Assembly (NCBI RefSeq): GCF_905171765.1
Contig: NC_053391.1
Coordinates: forward strand, 109,156,644 to 109,220,643
Length of the DNA: 64,000 nt
Direction of reading: 5' to 3'
Source: Bufo bufo
Taxonomy: Eukaryota; Chordata; Amphibia; Anura; Bufonidae
The translations under genes were made by a program, and so were the position numbers. Shown one piece after another: positions 10,180 to 19,975 of this stretch. Positions within the stretch are counted from its first letter, which is position 1, and each line of letters opens with the position of its first letter. Under the pieces are notes generated by a model. That model had not been told where the DNA came from. It saw nothing but the letters and a program-made list of their open reading frames with translations, and searched no databases.

Positions 10180-11155
10180 CACAATTGACAACGCAGTCCA
10201 GTGCACATCTTGCATGATGTATGCAGTCCTGGAACAGCCGTTCCAGGGTGAATTTCTTTGTTCAAGATGTGAGCAAATTACCCGTTTGGAATCGCTAATC
10301 GAGTCTCTAAATGGGCAAGTTGCAACACTGAGAGGCATTGACAATTTGCAAAAAAGTTTGCTTCTCACCGAGCAAGCACTCTTTGGGGTAGATGAGGGAG
10401 AGGGTGACAGAGAGGAGGCTGAGGAAAGTGAGGTAGCTAGCTGGGTAACATTTAGAAAGCGGGGTAGAGGGAAGAGTGCCAGGGAGGCTAGCCCTGATCT
10501 GACACACCCCAACAAGTTTGCACGTTTGGCAGATGAGGGGGATGTCAGTCCAGGGACGGCACTGCCGCAGCCGGACACTTCCTCTGCCAGTCAGGGGAAT
10601 GTCAGCTCCGGTAAGCAGGGGACCAGGAGAGCAGGGCAGGCCAGACAGGTGCTGGTAGTGGGAGACTCAATTATTAGGGGAACAGATAGGGAAATCTGTC
10701 ACAAAGACCGTGATCGCCGAACAGTGTGCTGTCTTCCTGGCGCTAGAGTTCGACATATCGCGGATCGGGTTGACAGATTACTGGGAGGGGCTGGAGAAGA
10801 TCCAGCGGTCATGGTCCATATCGGAACCAATGACAAAGTTAGGGGTAGGTGGAGAGTCCTTAAAAATGATTTCAGGGATTTAGGGCAAAAGCTTAGGGCA
10901 AGGACCTCAAAGGTAGTATTTTCCGAAATACTACCGGTACCACGGGCCACACAAGAAAGGCAGCGGGAGATTAGGGAAATTAACAAGTGGCTCAAGAACT
11001 GGTGTAGGATGGAGGGGTTTGGGTTCCTGGAGAACTGGGCCGACTTCGCTGTCGGCTACAACCTCTATCGTAGGGACGGACTGCACCTCAATGGGGAAGG
11101 AGCAGCTGTGTTGGGGAAGAAGATGGCTAGAAGGTTGGAGGAGTGTTTAAACTAG
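10180..11155 (+). CDS. CR1 ORF1 protein (zinc finger, coiled coil, SGNH-type esterase)
   Basis: The open frame runs in from the Kolobok transposase (from about 9341), so its first 280 codons belong to the host transposon. CR1 sequence begins near CTSCMMYAV...CSRCEQ, a Cys pair module, followed by a short Leu-rich coiled coil and an acidic linker. The esterase domain starts VLVVGDSIIRGTD (about 10,651), with the nucleophile Ser in GDS, VHIGTNDK as the oxyanion block and DGLHLNGEG holding the catalytic Asp/His. This module is known in ORF1 of CR1 and L2 LINEs, where it is thought to aid RNP or membrane interactions. The native start is missing. It overlaps ORF2 by 13 nt. Confidence 0.8.
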
Positions 11156-14094
11156 GGACTGGGGGGGAGGGTAATTACACTATAGAAGGGGAAGATAGTG
11201 CAGATAGAGACCGGGGGCAAGGTAGTGGGACTGGGGGAGAAATGGAAGGAGGGACAAGAACAGTTCAGAAGGAAAGGTGTAGGGTAAAAAATATACATAA
11301 ACCTCTCATATGTATGTATACTAATGCCAGAAGTCTGACTAATAAAACTGGTGAACTGGAATTAGTGATGTGTGAGGAGGACTATGAAATAGTGGGAATA
11401 ACTGAGACATGGCTGGATGATAGCTATGACTGGGCAGTTAATGTACAAGGTTACAGTCTGTTCAGAAAGGATCGTCAAAACCGGAGAGGTGGAGGGGTCT
11501 GCCTTTATGTAAAATCTTGTCTAAAGCCCACACTCCGTGAAGATATAAGTGAGGGACATGAACATGTGGAGTCACTGTGGGTAGAGATACATGGAGCTAA
11601 AAACAACAATAAATTACTAATAGGAGTCTACTATAAACCACCTAATATACCAGAGTCCACAGAAAATCTACTACTAAACGAGATAGACAAGGCGGCAAAT
11701 CATAATGAGGTGGTTATTATGGGGGACTTCAACTACCCAGATATAGACTGGGAAACTGAAACTTGTATATCTCATAAAGGAAACAGATTCTTGGCAATAA
11801 CCAAAGACCATTATCTCTCCCAACTGGTTCAGGACCCGACTAGAGGGACGGCCATACTGGACTTAATATTAACCAATAGACCTGACAGAACAACAGACGT
11901 GCAGGTTGGGGGACACCTGGGAAATAGTGACCATAAAGTAATAACCTTCCAATTATCATTCAAAAGAGCGTTTCTACAGGGAGAAACAAAAATACCAAAC
12001 TTCAAAAAAGCTAAATTTAGCCAACTAAGAGAGGCCATAGGCCTAACTAACTGGGACAAAGTCCTCAAAAATAAAAATACAGCCAAAAAATGGGATATCT
12101 TTAAAAACATCCTAAAATCTCATTGTGAGAGGTACATACCATATGGGAATAAAAGGTTAAGGAACAAAAAGAAACCAATGTGGATAAACAGAACTGTAAA
12201 GAAAGCAATAAATGACAAAAAGAAAGCATATAAAACCCTAAAACAGGAGGGTAGCACGGAAGCACTGAAAAACTATAAGGAAAAAAACAGAACATGTAAA
12301 AAACAAATAAAAGCGGCCAAACTAGAGACCGAGAGATTAATTGCCAAACAGAGTAAAACTAACCCTAAAATGTTCTTCAATTATATAAATGTTAAAAAGT
12401 ATAAATCTGAAGGTGTCGGCCCTTTAAAGAGTAATGAGGGGGGAGTCGCAGAGAGCGACGAGGAGAAAGCAAAGCTGTTAAATATTTTTTTCTCCAATGT
12501 ATTCACTGAGGAAAATAAACTGTCAGATGAAATGCTGAATGCTGAAATAAATTCGCCATTAAAAGTGTCCTGTCTGACCCAGGAAGAAGTACAACAGCGA
12601 CTTAAAAAAATCAAAATAGACAAATCGCCAGGACCGGATGGCATACACCCCCGTATCCTAAGGGAATTAAGTAATGTCATAGCCAGACCCTTATTTCTGA
12701 TATTTGCGGACTCTGTACTGACAGGGAATGTCCCACAGGATTGGCGCATGGCAAATGTGGTGCCAATATTCAAAAAGGGTCCAAAAACAGAGCCTGGAAA
12801 CTATAGGCCGGTAAGTTTAACATCTGTTGTGGGTAAACTGTTTGAAGGTTTTCTGAGAGATGCTATGTTAGAGCATCTTATGGGAAATAAGCAAATAACG
12901 CCATATCAGCATGGCTTCGTGAGGGATCGGTCATGTCAAACTAATTTAATCAGTTTCTATGAGGAGGTAAGTACTAGACTTGACAGCGGCGAATCAATGG
13001 ATGTCGTGTATCTGGACTTCTCCAAAGCATTTGACACTGTACCTCATAAAAGGTTAGTATATAAAATGAGAATGCTCGGACTCGGAGAAAACGTCTGTAA
13101 GTGGGTAAGTAACTGGCTCAATGATAGAAAACAGAGGGTGGTTATTAACGGTACATACTCAGATTGGGTCACTGTCACTAGTGGAGTACCTCAGGGGTCA
13201 GTATTGGGCCCTATTCTCTTCAATATATTTATTAATGATCTTGTAGAAGGCTTGCATAGTAAAATATCAATTTTCGCAGATGACACTAAACTGTGTAAAG
13301 TAATTAACACTGAAGAGGACAGTATACTACTACAGAGGGATCTGGATAGATTGGAGGCTTGGGCAGATAAGTGGCAGATGAGGTTTAACACTGAGAAATG
13401 TAAAGTTATGCACATGGGAAGGAATAATGCAAGTCACCCGTACATACTAAATGGTAAAACACTCGGTAACACTGACATGGAAAAGGATCTAGGAATTTTA
13501 ATAAACAGCAAACTAAGCTGCAAAAAACAGTGTCAGGCAGCGGCTGCCAAGGCCAATAAGATAATGGGTTGCATCAAAAGGGGCATAGATGCCCGTGATG
13601 AGAACATATTCCTACTACTTTACAAATCACTGGTCAGACCACACATGGAGTACTGTGTACAGTTCTGGGCTCCTCTAAACAAGGCAGACATAGCAGAGCT
13701 GGAGAGGGTCCAGAGGAGGGCAACTAAAGTAATAACTGGAATGGGGCAACTACAGTACCCTGAAAGATTATCAAAATTAGGGTTATTCACATTAGAAAAA
13801 AGACGACTGAGGGGAGATCTAATTACTATGTATAAATATATCAGGGGGCAGTACAGAGATCTATCCCATCATCTATTTATCCCCAGGACTGTGACTGTGA
13901 CGAGGGGACATCCTCTGCGTTTGGAGGAAAGAAGGTTTGTACACAAACATAGAAAAGGGTTCTTTACGGTAAGAGCAGTGAGACTATGGAACTCTCTGCC
14001 TGAGGAGGTGGTGATGGTGAGTACAATAAAGGAATTCAAGAGGGGCCTGGATGTATTTCTGGAGTGTAATAATATTACAGGCTATAGCTACTAG
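11143..14094 (+). CDS. CR1 ORF2: AP endonuclease plus reverse transcriptase, intact
   Basis: A 983-codon frame without stops. The endonuclease has YTNARSLTNK, GITETWLDD, IMGDFNYPDIDW and a closing SDHK (about residues 60-270). The RT has KSPGPDGIHP, NYRPVSLTSVVGK, YLDFSKAFDTVPH, SGVPQGSVLGPILFN and the catalytic FADD (about residues 490-750). It nicks target DNA and primes cDNA synthesis on it. The frame overlaps the ORF1 stop (TAG at 11,153) in another phase, opens with GTG at 11,143, and its first ATG is at 11,242. Translation probably depends on reinitiation or frameshifting. Length and motifs look complete. Confidence 0.93.
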   Translation: MFKLGTGGEGNYTIEGEDSADRDRGQGSGTGGEMEGGTRTVQKERCRVKNIHKPLICMYTNARSLTNKTGELELVMCEEDYEIVGITETWLDDSYDWAVNVQGYSLFRKDRQNRRGGGVCLYVKSCLKPTLREDISEGHEHVESLWVEIHGAKNNNKLLIGVYYKPPNIPESTENLLLNEIDKAANHNEVVIMGDFNYPDIDWETETCISHKGNRFLAITKDHYLSQLVQDPTRGTAILDLILTNRPDRTTDVQVGGHLGNSDHKVITFQLSFKRAFLQGETKIPNFKKAKFSQLREAIGLTNWDKVLKNKNTAKKWDIFKNILKSHCERYIPYGNKRLRNKKKPMWINRTVKKAINDKKKAYKTLKQEGSTEALKNYKEKNRTCKKQIKAAKLETERLIAKQSKTNPKMFFNYINVKKYKSEGVGPLKSNEGGVAESDEEKAKLLNIFFSNVFTEENKLSDEMLNAEINSPLKVSCLTQEEVQQRLKKIKIDKSPGPDGIHPRILRELSNVIARPLFLIFADSVLTGNVPQDWRMANVVPIFKKGPKTEPGNYRPVSLTSVVGKLFEGFLRDAMLEHLMGNKQITPYQHGFVRDRSCQTNLISFYEEVSTRLDSGESMDVVYLDFSKAFDTVPHKRLVYKMRMLGLGENVCKWVSNWLNDRKQRVVINGTYSDWVTVTSGVPQGSVLGPILFNIFINDLVEGLHSKISIFADDTKLCKVINTEEDSILLQRDLDRLEAWADKWQMRFNTEKCKVMHMGRNNASHPYILNGKTLGNTDMEKDLGILINSKLSCKKQCQAAAAKANKIMGCIKRGIDARDENIFLLLYKSLVRPHMEYCVQFWAPLNKADIAELERVQRRATKVITGMGQLQYPERLSKLGLFTLEKRRLRGDLITMYKYIRGQYRDLSHHLFIPRTVTVTRGHPLRLEERRFVHKHRKGFFTVRAVRLWNSLPEEVVMVSTIKEFKRGLDVFLECNNITGYSY

Positions 14095-14308
14095 AGAGGG
14101 GTCGTTGATCCAGGGAGTTATTCTGATTGCCTGATTGGAGTCGGGAAGGAATTTTTTATTCCCCTAAAGTGAGGAAAATTGGCTTCTACCTCACAGGGTT
14201 TTTTTGCCTTCCTCTGGATCAACTTGTAGGATGACAGGCCGAACTGGATGGACAAATGTCTTTTTTCGGCCTTATGTACTATGTTACTTATGTACTATGT
14301 TACTATGT
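14095..14308 (+). repeat. CR1 3' UTR and microsatellite tail
   Basis: After the ORF2 stop the sequence contains GGGAAGGAATTTTTTATTCCCC, a small hairpin, and ends in ATGTACTATGTTACT repeats. Short 3' tandem tails replace poly(A) in CR1 and L2 elements. Confidence 0.8.
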
Positions 14309-15469
14309 TACACATATTACCGTTACCAAACCAAATTTCTGTTCCCTGCTATCGATATTGCCTGGAAGCAAGAAAAAAAATAAATACAGGAAGATTTGAA
14401 TGGTTTGCCAATTTGTTTAGCAGGAGATGGTCAATGTGATAGCCCCGGCCACTCCGCTAAATATTGTATTTACACTGTTATGGACCTGTACACTGAAAAA
14501 ATTATAGATTTCGAAGTTGTACACAGAAGCCAGTGCAGTTCATCGGTAGCTATGGAGAAGTTTGGATTCCAAACAGTAATGGAACGAGTTAAAAACAATG
14601 GATTTGACATATGTGTATTTGTCTCTGATAGACATGTCAGTATTCAAAAATTGATGCGCGAGGTGTACACTGACATAGATCATCAGTTTGACATTTGGCA
14701 CTACGCTAAGTCAATCAAGAAAAGATTAATCAAGGCAAGTAACGGAAAGGATCTAAAACCATGGATAGAAAAGATAGTCAACCATTTCTGGTGGTGTGTT
14801 AAAACGTGTGACCACAATGCTTTTTTTTTCCGGGAAAGATGGAATTCTGTTCTACATCATGTAGCCAACAGACATGAATGGGAAGATGGAGAACAATATA
14901 ATAAGTGTGCCCACGAAGAACTGCGACCTGAAGACACTTCAGTTTTGTGGCTTAGAAAGGAAAGTACTGCTTATCAAAAATTAGAAGAAATCATCAAAAA
15001 TGAACAAATGACGAGCGATGTACCACACCTGATCCGAAATTGCCACACTGGACCTCTTGAAGCCTTCCACAGTTTAGTTTTAAAGTACAGAACAAAAAGA
15101 ATACATTTCGGTATAGATGGAATGGAAACACGAACCAAACTGGCAATTTTGGCACACAATAATAATCTAGGAAGACCACAAGCAGTTGTTCTCTTCCCAA
15201 CTTATGTGTCAGAACCCATTGGAACAAGAAGAACAAAATTAATACTTCCGAAGGGAAAAAAACACTGGATGGTGAAGAATGTTTACGAAGCAATGAGCGT
15301 TGAACATGTTACTCCGATTTTAGTTGATAGTTTGAAGTTAGCTGTAGGAGACATCACAGCAGAATGGAAGAGTCGAACACCTGATCTTCCACCCAACATT
15401 GCTAATGTAGAACGCCCGAAAAAGGAAGACATTCTACGGCAACATTGGTCACGTTTTCGAAAAAACTAA
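14309..15469 (+). pseudogene. Kolobok transposase, C-terminal catalytic part
   Basis: This is the second half of the transposase that starts at 8888. From about 14,402 a clean frame runs to the TAA at 15,469. It holds LAGDGQCDSPGHSAKYC with the first catalytic Asp, FVSDRHVSIQKLM, HQFDIWHYAKSIKKRL and GPLEAFHSLVLKYRTKR, a motif series I know from Kolobok-type THAP transposases. It would cut and join DNA at TTAA. A frameshift in the A-run near 14,370-14,382 separates it from the residues just after the CR1. Together with the CR1 insertion and the stops in the N-terminal half, it cannot make a protein. Confidence 0.85.
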
Positions 15470-15775
15470 TACAGTTCATCTGGGTTCAAGAAAAAAAAAA
15501 AAATTCATAAAAAAAAAAAATCCTGCTTTTCCGTTACTTTCATGTTCAGTAAAAAGTTAGTTTTTAGAATGTTACGAGAACTAACTTTGTTGTTTAGTTA
15601 TTTTACTTTAGTTAAATCTGTTGATATTCGTTTACCGAGACGGGACTGCACCACTAGTGCAAAGGGTAAGGATAGCAAAAGTAGATCTGGCTCAAGGCAG
15701 TGACCATTATGCTTTTTCAATCAAAAGTTGTTGCTATATTACATTAAGAATGTAACTTTACTTTTTTATTTTTAG
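15470..15775 (+). other. Transposase 3' flank
   Basis: Two A-runs (about 15,490-15,520) follow the stop codon. A polypyrimidine tract with TTTTTAG ends at 15,775 and would serve as an acceptor for the exon-like repeats that follow. No coding frame is seen. Confidence 0.35.
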
Positions 15776-15806
15776 ACATTATACCTGTGTGTAGGAGAAG
15801 TGCTGT

Positions 15807-16357
15807 CAAGGTGTGTTCACTGACAGTCTTAGAATGTCGCTACAGTCCCATGATTGACCCTTTTCCTCTCACAGAGACAGCGCTGCAGTACATTTCATAT
15901 TCTGACCATGTCTTTTGTCCACAGGATGACAGTAAACTGTACCAGCGTGTCGGACATGCCCGGGAAGGAACAACAAGTTTCCTGCCAGCCGTGGAGTAAA
16001 GGGGATCCGATTAGACTCCAAGGTGTGTTCACTGACAGTCTTAGAATGTCGCTACAGTCCCATGATTGACCCTTTTCCTCTCACAGAGACAGCGCTGCAG
16101 TACATTTCATATTCTGACCATGTATTTTGTCCACAGGATGACAGTAAACTGTACCAGCGTGTCGGACATGCCCGGGAAGGAACAACAAGTTTCCTGCCAG
16201 CCGTGGAGTCAAGGGGATCCGATTAGACTCCAAGGTGTGTTCACTGACAGTCTTAGAATGTCGCTACAGTCCCATGATTGACCCTTTTCCTCTCACAGAG
16301 ACAGCGCTGCAGTACATTTCATATTCTGACCATGTCTTTTGTCCACAGGCTGACAGT
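15807..16357 (+). repeat. 212-bp tandem repeat resembling duplicated cassette exons
   Basis: Copies start at 15,807, 16,019 and 16,231, an exact 212-bp period with about 2.6 copies and very few differences. Each full unit has CTTTTGTCCACAG as a possible acceptor, about 98 nt beginning GATGACAGTAAACTG, and CTCCAAG followed by GTGTGT as a possible donor, so each looks like one small exon with introns. A second acceptor-like CTCTCACAG lies inside each unit. In copy 1 the exon frame ends at a TAA that is a Ser codon (TCA) in copy 2. The repeat lies between the two convergent genes. Confidence 0.85.
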
Positions 16358-17286
16358 CGAGGAACCACATTGACGGACTTGCCCTGGACCTACCATATCA
16401 TCCTTTTAATTTGAAATTTATTTTAATAAAAATAATGCCAATATGTTTTTTTATGAGAAATTGATATTTTTTAAAAATTAAATAAAAAATAACATATTAT
16501 ATACATTTTATGGATAGCCTTTGCATAACTGTAATGAAATGTCAGAAAGCAAAACAATTTTTTAATTTATAATTGTTTTCTATCTTTGACATTTTTGCGT
16601 ATTACAAAACATTATCTTTGTCGAGATTTTAGCTATTTCCTGTTGACAAGGAGGTTACTATATACCGCTTTCTTACAGATGTGTAAGGAATATCCATAAA
16701 CTTTGTGTGAGGTTTGGTAAAGGCTAGGGGTCCCTTCACACTAGCGACATGGCCATTCATCGGGACAATAGCCTGAATGAAAAATTTTTATTTTATAAAT
16801 CTGAACACTCTTGAAAATTATGGCGGCGGGGGCGTCACACTGCGAGAGCTTGAGGTACTAACAATAAAGAATGTTTGAATTGCAGTACACTTTGGTCTGC
16901 CTATAGTCAATGGTGACAGAGGGCCATCTCGGCAATAAACCTTATAAGTAGCTGTTCAGATCCCTAATCATTTTCACCTGCCCAGATAGCCTGAACAAGT
17001 TCCATTCCGCAAGTGTGAAGGTACTCTGAGGGGATATGGAGGAGGCCTTTTTTTTAATAATAAAATATGATATGTGTTTTTTATTTAATCTGACTATAAT
17101 TTCTGTAAATATTACATTTCTGCAATGTATAATATTGTTTCTGAACATTCAATAGCCAAATATTATGCTGTAACTTTCAAAGTTTTTAAGATATTTATTA
17201 ATAAAAAGTAAAAAGATACATTCTAAAATTGTTACTTTATTACATAACTAGATAATTTTACAGTCTTTTCATAATATATTATGACG
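16358..17286. other. AT-rich region between the convergent Kolobok genes
   Basis: AATAAA-type signals occur on the plus strand near 16,425-16,490 and on the minus strand near 17,192 (TTTATT on plus). They fit the 3' ends of the two convergent genes. No other coding frame is recognised. Confidence 0.4.
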
Positions 17287-18130
17287 TTACTCCATTGCTA
17301 GATACTCTGCAGGCTCCTCTCTGAACATTAGAAATCCGCAATAATCTTGAAGTGGGTCAGGAAAAACTTCTCTTATGATCGTCACTACACAAGAAGGAAT
17401 AGGGCGTCTTCTTCCAACGCCAAGATAGCCATGTGTCCAAGCTGTAAAGCCACGATATGCTGTTTTTCTTAGTAGCCTAAAAAATATTAAAAAGTATATT
17501 GAATTTAAAATTAGACAATATAATAATTCGGTAAACCTATGGTTGGGTGTTCAGATCAAAATGTTGCAGATTTTGTTTTCATGGAAGTAAATACACGAAT
17601 AAGAACACCTGTTCAATTCTTTATCTGGAGGGGGACACAGCACTTCTCCAATTGCCCGCATGGACACCTCCACCCTTCCGCGATCTTGACAAAATTGTTG
17701 GAAATATTCATGTTCAATTACGCAACCGGTTTCAGTTACATACGGTTCAATATTTGAAATTTCTTTACAACAGATCGATTCAATGGCGGTTGGCATCGGT
17801 TTACAGTTAGTACACGTGCACCATTCGTTATTTCCAACTCTACTACTGTCCGACTCTTCATTTTCAATGCTCCCAACACTGTTATCTAATGTGGAACGCG
17901 TGGGGTTCTGGAAAACACGGTTCAGATTTATTGGTGACCCCGTACTTCTGTTGAAGACGTTTCTTTAGCCACTCCAACTATTAAATTTTTTTTTTTTTTA
18001 AATTGGATAAACAATGACCAGCCTGATAGGATGATAATACATTATCAACATTTATTTTTATTTGTGAATTTACTTTTTCTGATCTTGCCGCAAAAACACT
18101 TGGTGGTAATTCATCAGACGAATTATCCAT
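17287..18130 (-). CDS. P2X7-ballast-like domain gene carried by the Kolobok element (spliced)
   Basis: The ATG at 18,130 (MDNSSDELPP) follows a TTCTCAG acceptor. Exon A runs to about 18,030, exon B about 17,962-17,609 and exon C 17,476-17,287 (stop TAA). The B-C intron (132 nt) has donor AACAG-GTGTTC and acceptor TTTTTTAG-GCTACT, and the join is in phase, giving KELNRLLRKTAYRGF. The A-B junction is unresolved. Exon B has EWCTCTNCKPMPT then ICCKE and CVIEHEYFQQFC. Exon C has AYRGFTAWTHGYLG, IPSCVVTIIREVFPDP and YCGF. These Cys, AYR-W, PSC-IR-FP and Y-GF landmarks match the zinc-containing cytosolic ballast domain of the P2X7 receptor. No channel or membrane segment is present. Exons B and C have no stops. 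The role in the transposon is unknown. Confidence 0.75.
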
Positions 18131-18284
18131 TTTCAGATCTGAGAATACTAAAAAATTTTTTTTTTTTAAATGCATCTTATCAATTACATTTTTTTGTAAG
18201 AGCAGAACTATAGTAGGATCATGTAGTGAATTTATGAGGTAGCGCTCACTGTTTTAAAATCCTGTTACATGTTATTGCTGTCTG
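18131..18284 (-). other. Leader of the ballast-domain gene
   Basis: On the minus strand an A/T-rich tract with TTTTTTAGTATTCTCAG precedes the start codon by about 10 nt. It is a plausible 3' splice site that could join the untranslated first exon in the right terminal repeat. Confidence 0.4.
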
Positions 18285-19320
18285 TGGGGTGGTGGTGGGG
18301 GTCCATGATAATGACCCCCATAATGCTCTTTGCCAGAGGGGGGGGGGGTTTTGCTGGGGGGGCATGATCATGACCCCCTTATTGCTTTTTTCCATGTGGG
18401 GGTCCATGATAATGACCCCCATTATGCTCGTTGCCAGAGGGGGGGGTTTGCTGGGGGGGTCATGATCATGACCCCCTTATTGCTGTCTGCCTTGTGGGGG
18501 TCCATGATAATGACCCCCATAATGCTCGTTGCCAGAGGGGGGGTTTTGCTGGGGGGGTCATGATCATGCCCCCCTTATTGCTGTCTGCCTTGTGGGGGTC
18601 CATGATTATGACCCCCATAATGCTCGTTGCCAGAGGGGGGGGGGGGTTTGCTGGGGGGGTCATGATCATGACCCCCTTATTGCTTTTTTCCATGTGGGGG
18701 TCCATGATTATGACCCCCATAATGCTCGTTGCCAGAGGGGGGGGGGTTTGCTGGGGGGGTCATGATCATGACCCCCTTATTGCTGTCTGCCTTGTGGGGG
18801 TGGGGGTCCATGATTATGACCCCCATAATGCTCGTTGCCAGAGGGGGGGGGGGGTTTCTGCTGGGGGGGTCATGATCATGACCCCCTTATTGCTGTCTGC
18901 CTTGTGGGGGTGGGGGTCCATGATTATGACCCCCATAATGCTCGTTGCCAGAGGGGGGGGTTTGCTGGGGGGGCATGATCATGACCCCCATACTGATTAC
19001 ATATGGGGGTTCATGATCATGACCCCCATTATGGTCGTTGCCAGAGGGGGGGGTTTTGCTGGGGGGGGTCATGATCATGCCCCCCTTATTGTATTGCTGT
19101 CTGCCTTGTGGGGGTCCATGATTATGACCCCCATAATGCTCGTTGCCAGAGGGGGGGGGGTTTGCTGGGGGGGTCATGATCATGACCCCGTTATTGCTTT
19201 TTTCCATGTGGGGGTGGGGGTCCATGATTATGACCCCCATAATGCTCGTTGCCAGAGGGGGGGGGTGGTTTCTGCTGGGGGCATGATCATGACCCCCATA
19301 CTGATTGCCGGTGGAGGTCC
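18285..19320. repeat. Right subterminal minisatellite (inverted copy), about 11 units
   Basis: GCTCGTTGCCAGAGG recurs near 18,427, 18,530, 18,627, 18,729, 18,833, 18,941, 19,036, 19,143, 19,245 and 19,346. This is the inverse of the left array, with the same palindromic GGGGGTCATGA core and the same spacer types. Copy number (about 11 against about 16) and order of variants differ, so the two arrays changed length independently after becoming inverted repeats. Confidence 0.95.
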
Positions 19321-19779
19321 ATGATCAAGACCCCCATAATGCTCGTTGCCAGTGGGGTGCTGTGGCAGCTACTTATTTGCTCGATGTCTAGGGGATGATT
19401 ATGATACTTACCCTGCCGCTCGTACTGCTGCTTCCACACCCGTCGCGTCCCTCGGCCGGTCAATCTGATCTTTCGCTGCAACAGGATGTTATGAAGCTAA
19501 AGTTCTCGCGAGAACTTTAGCTCCTTCTGCCTGGCTGAGAGAGGAGCGCTCTGATTGGCTGCGCTCTCAGCCGAGGCCCATAGCAAGGAAAAAACTTTAG
19601 CAACGCCCCATACAAAAAAGCGCTTGAGTGACAGGCGCAGCAGCAGAACAAACGGTGCTATTATTTCAACATTCGGTGGTCGATTTAAAAAAAAAAAAAA
19701 AAAGGGGGAACATCAGTGGATGCCGCACTATTAGGTAGGGTTGTTAGTTTAGTAAAATTATACTGATGAAAGGTCCTCT
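19320..19779 (-). promoter_or_regulatory. Right terminal inverted repeat with mirrored promoter-like block
   Basis: This is a near-identical inverted copy of 6097-6580. It holds the TCTCGCGAGA-centred 28-bp palindrome at 19,495-19,522, the CCAAT sequence near 19,551, and a minus-strand donor GTAAGTAT at 19,410-19,403. It points inward and could supply promoter and first exon to the minus-strand ballast-domain gene. TTAA follows at 19,780-19,783. Confidence 0.6.
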
Positions 19780-19894
19780 TTAATTAGCCTATAAAGGCAG
19801 CACACCTTATGTGTGTGCAATTATTTGCTATACTACTGTAAGAAATAAAAATATTGTTTTTATAAAGCAATACGCTATTTTATGAAGGTTTTTC

Positions 19895-19975
19895 TTATTA
19901 GAGTACTCGATTAATTGTTGAAATAATCAATAGATTACTTGATTACTAAAGTAATCATTTGCTGCAGCCCTACTT
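19895..19975. repeat. Fragment of a dispersed DNA-transposon end
   Basis: GTACTCGATTAATTG through GATTACTAAAGTAATC and ending TGCAGCCCTAC resembles the AT-rich end sequences of common vertebrate hAT-type repeats. Only one end is seen. Confidence 0.3.

Larger units (their letters stand above)
10170..14308 (+). mobile_element. CR1-clade LINE inserted in the Kolobok transposase
   Basis: The insertion separates the transposase sequence ending FSETT from its continuation near 14,310. It carries ORF1 and a complete ORF2, then a 3' UTR and a tail of repeated TATGTTAC, typical of CR1/L2 elements. Its 5' end is probably truncated inside ORF1. No long TSD is evident, as is usual for CR1. The full-length ORF2 without stops indicates a young copy. 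Confidence 0.9.
6097..19779 (+). mobile_element. Giant Kolobok DNA transposon (about 13.7 kb)
   Basis: The left end AGAGGACCTTTCATCAG at 6097 is repeated inverted at 19,779. TTGA (6093-6096) and TTAA (19,780-19,783) flank the ends, fitting the TTAA target site of Kolobok with one mutated copy. The inverted ends are very long: a terminal block of about 480 bp plus arrays of about 104-bp repeats (1.7 kb left, 1.0 kb right). Inside are a THAP plus DDE-type transposase (plus strand), a 212-bp tandem repeat and a convergent minus-strand gene with a P2X7-ballast-like domain. A CR1 LINE is inserted in the transposase. THAP finger, TTAA target and the transposase motifs are the established Kolobok traits. 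About 9.5 kb would remain without the CR1. Confidence 0.88.

Noticed and set aside
17287..18130. Reading the ballast-like exons as part of a host P2X7 channel gene
   Set aside because: No transmembrane or ligand-binding exons occur nearby, and the exons lie inside transposon termini with their own start codon and a promoter-like block.
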